From Coprinellus micaceus (lineage: Eukaryota; Basidiomycota; Agaricomycetes; Agaricales; Psathyrellaceae): 64,000 nucleotides of DNA. Position numbers and translations under genes: made by a program. The notes under the pieces were generated by a model. It searched no databases. It was given only the letters and a program-made list of their open reading frames with translations, and was not told where the DNA came from. Shown one piece after another: positions 63,778-64,000 of the stretch (position 1 is its first letter; the number at the start of each line of letters is the position of its first letter). The stretch is from contig OX596338.1 in assembly GCA_951394405.1 (NCBI GenBank), positions 4,464,001 through 4,528,000 of the forward strand, written 5' to 3'.

Positions 63778-64000
63778 CTCGGTGGGTGCGTTATCTCTCC
63801 TTGTATACGTCTGGTGATGATGATTGCTTGCTTGGTGTAGCGTTATCGTAAAACGCGGTCCCCCTTCCTTCCGTGGGTGTCCTTGCTATCGCAACAAGGT
63901 GGTATCTGAACCTCGTATCAATCCTCTCGAGCGGTCGATTGGGTGACTAGAACGAGGGTAGGTGGTGCCGAAACGGAAGAGCAGGAAGGGAGGTGCGGTG
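63778..64000 (-). promoter_or_regulatory. Upstream region of the SRPK gene
   Basis: These 223 bases lie upstream of the ATG. No TATA box or GCGCCCA motif was found here, unlike most other genes in the window. The promoter may extend past the window edge. Confidence 0.4.

Overview
The window reads as nuclear DNA of a filamentous basidiomycete, most likely an Agaricomycete. Almost every gene I could rebuild is split by short GT-AG introns of about 50-75 nt. Its transposons (a KDZ transposase element and a tyrosine-recombinase retrotransposon) and its genes (an F-box gene, two TPR-CHAT genes and an SRPK-type kinase) are all typical of that group. A closer placement such as Ceratobasidiaceae is only a guess. 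Exon joins below were worked out by hand from splice motifs, frame continuity and comparison between paralogues; nothing was searched or aligned by computer.

Layout. (1) 1-12.45 kb is an old tandem duplication. Each unit has a seven-exon multi-pass membrane-protein gene of unknown function (1091-3253 and 7124-9247) followed by a similar 3' block without a clear gene. (2) 12.45-14.46 kb holds a small cysteine-rich gene (13314-13666, minus). (3) 14465-30418 is a nest of transposons. The outer one is a KDZ element with CACTG ends and an AAG target duplication. It carries a CxC/KDZ transposase gene and two further genes. Its right terminal repeat is split by a 7.2-kb tyrosine-recombinase retrotransposon with A1...B1-A2-B2 split direct repeats, and the first ORF of that is broken by a third, non-autonomous element. 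(4) 31.2-33.3 kb is a third copy of the membrane-protein gene, disabled by a stop codon and a frameshift. Two more cysteine-rich genes follow (34250-34649 plus; 39477-39887 minus), with poorly resolved sequence between them. (5) 40.6-41.3 kb is a small lysine-rich gene, and 42.0-43.7 kb an F-box gene. (6) 44577-53228 holds two tandem TPR-CHAT genes encoding proteins of about 1.3 thousand residues with an intact His/Cys protease dyad. (7) 54481-55608 is a Ser-rich protein gene with two CxxC motifs. (8) 56435-63777 is a 13-exon SR-protein kinase gene with several introns far longer than those of its neighbours.

How it fits together. The left half is a fast-changing accessory region: gene duplication, decay, small Cys-rich paralogues scattered beside the membrane-protein copies, and nested mobile elements. 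The right half looks more stable, apart from the TPR-CHAT pair, whose prokaryotic relatives act in defence and regulated proteolysis. A GCGCCCA/TGGGCGC core recurs in front of several gene families across the window and may be a shared promoter element, though its enrichment over chance has not been tested.
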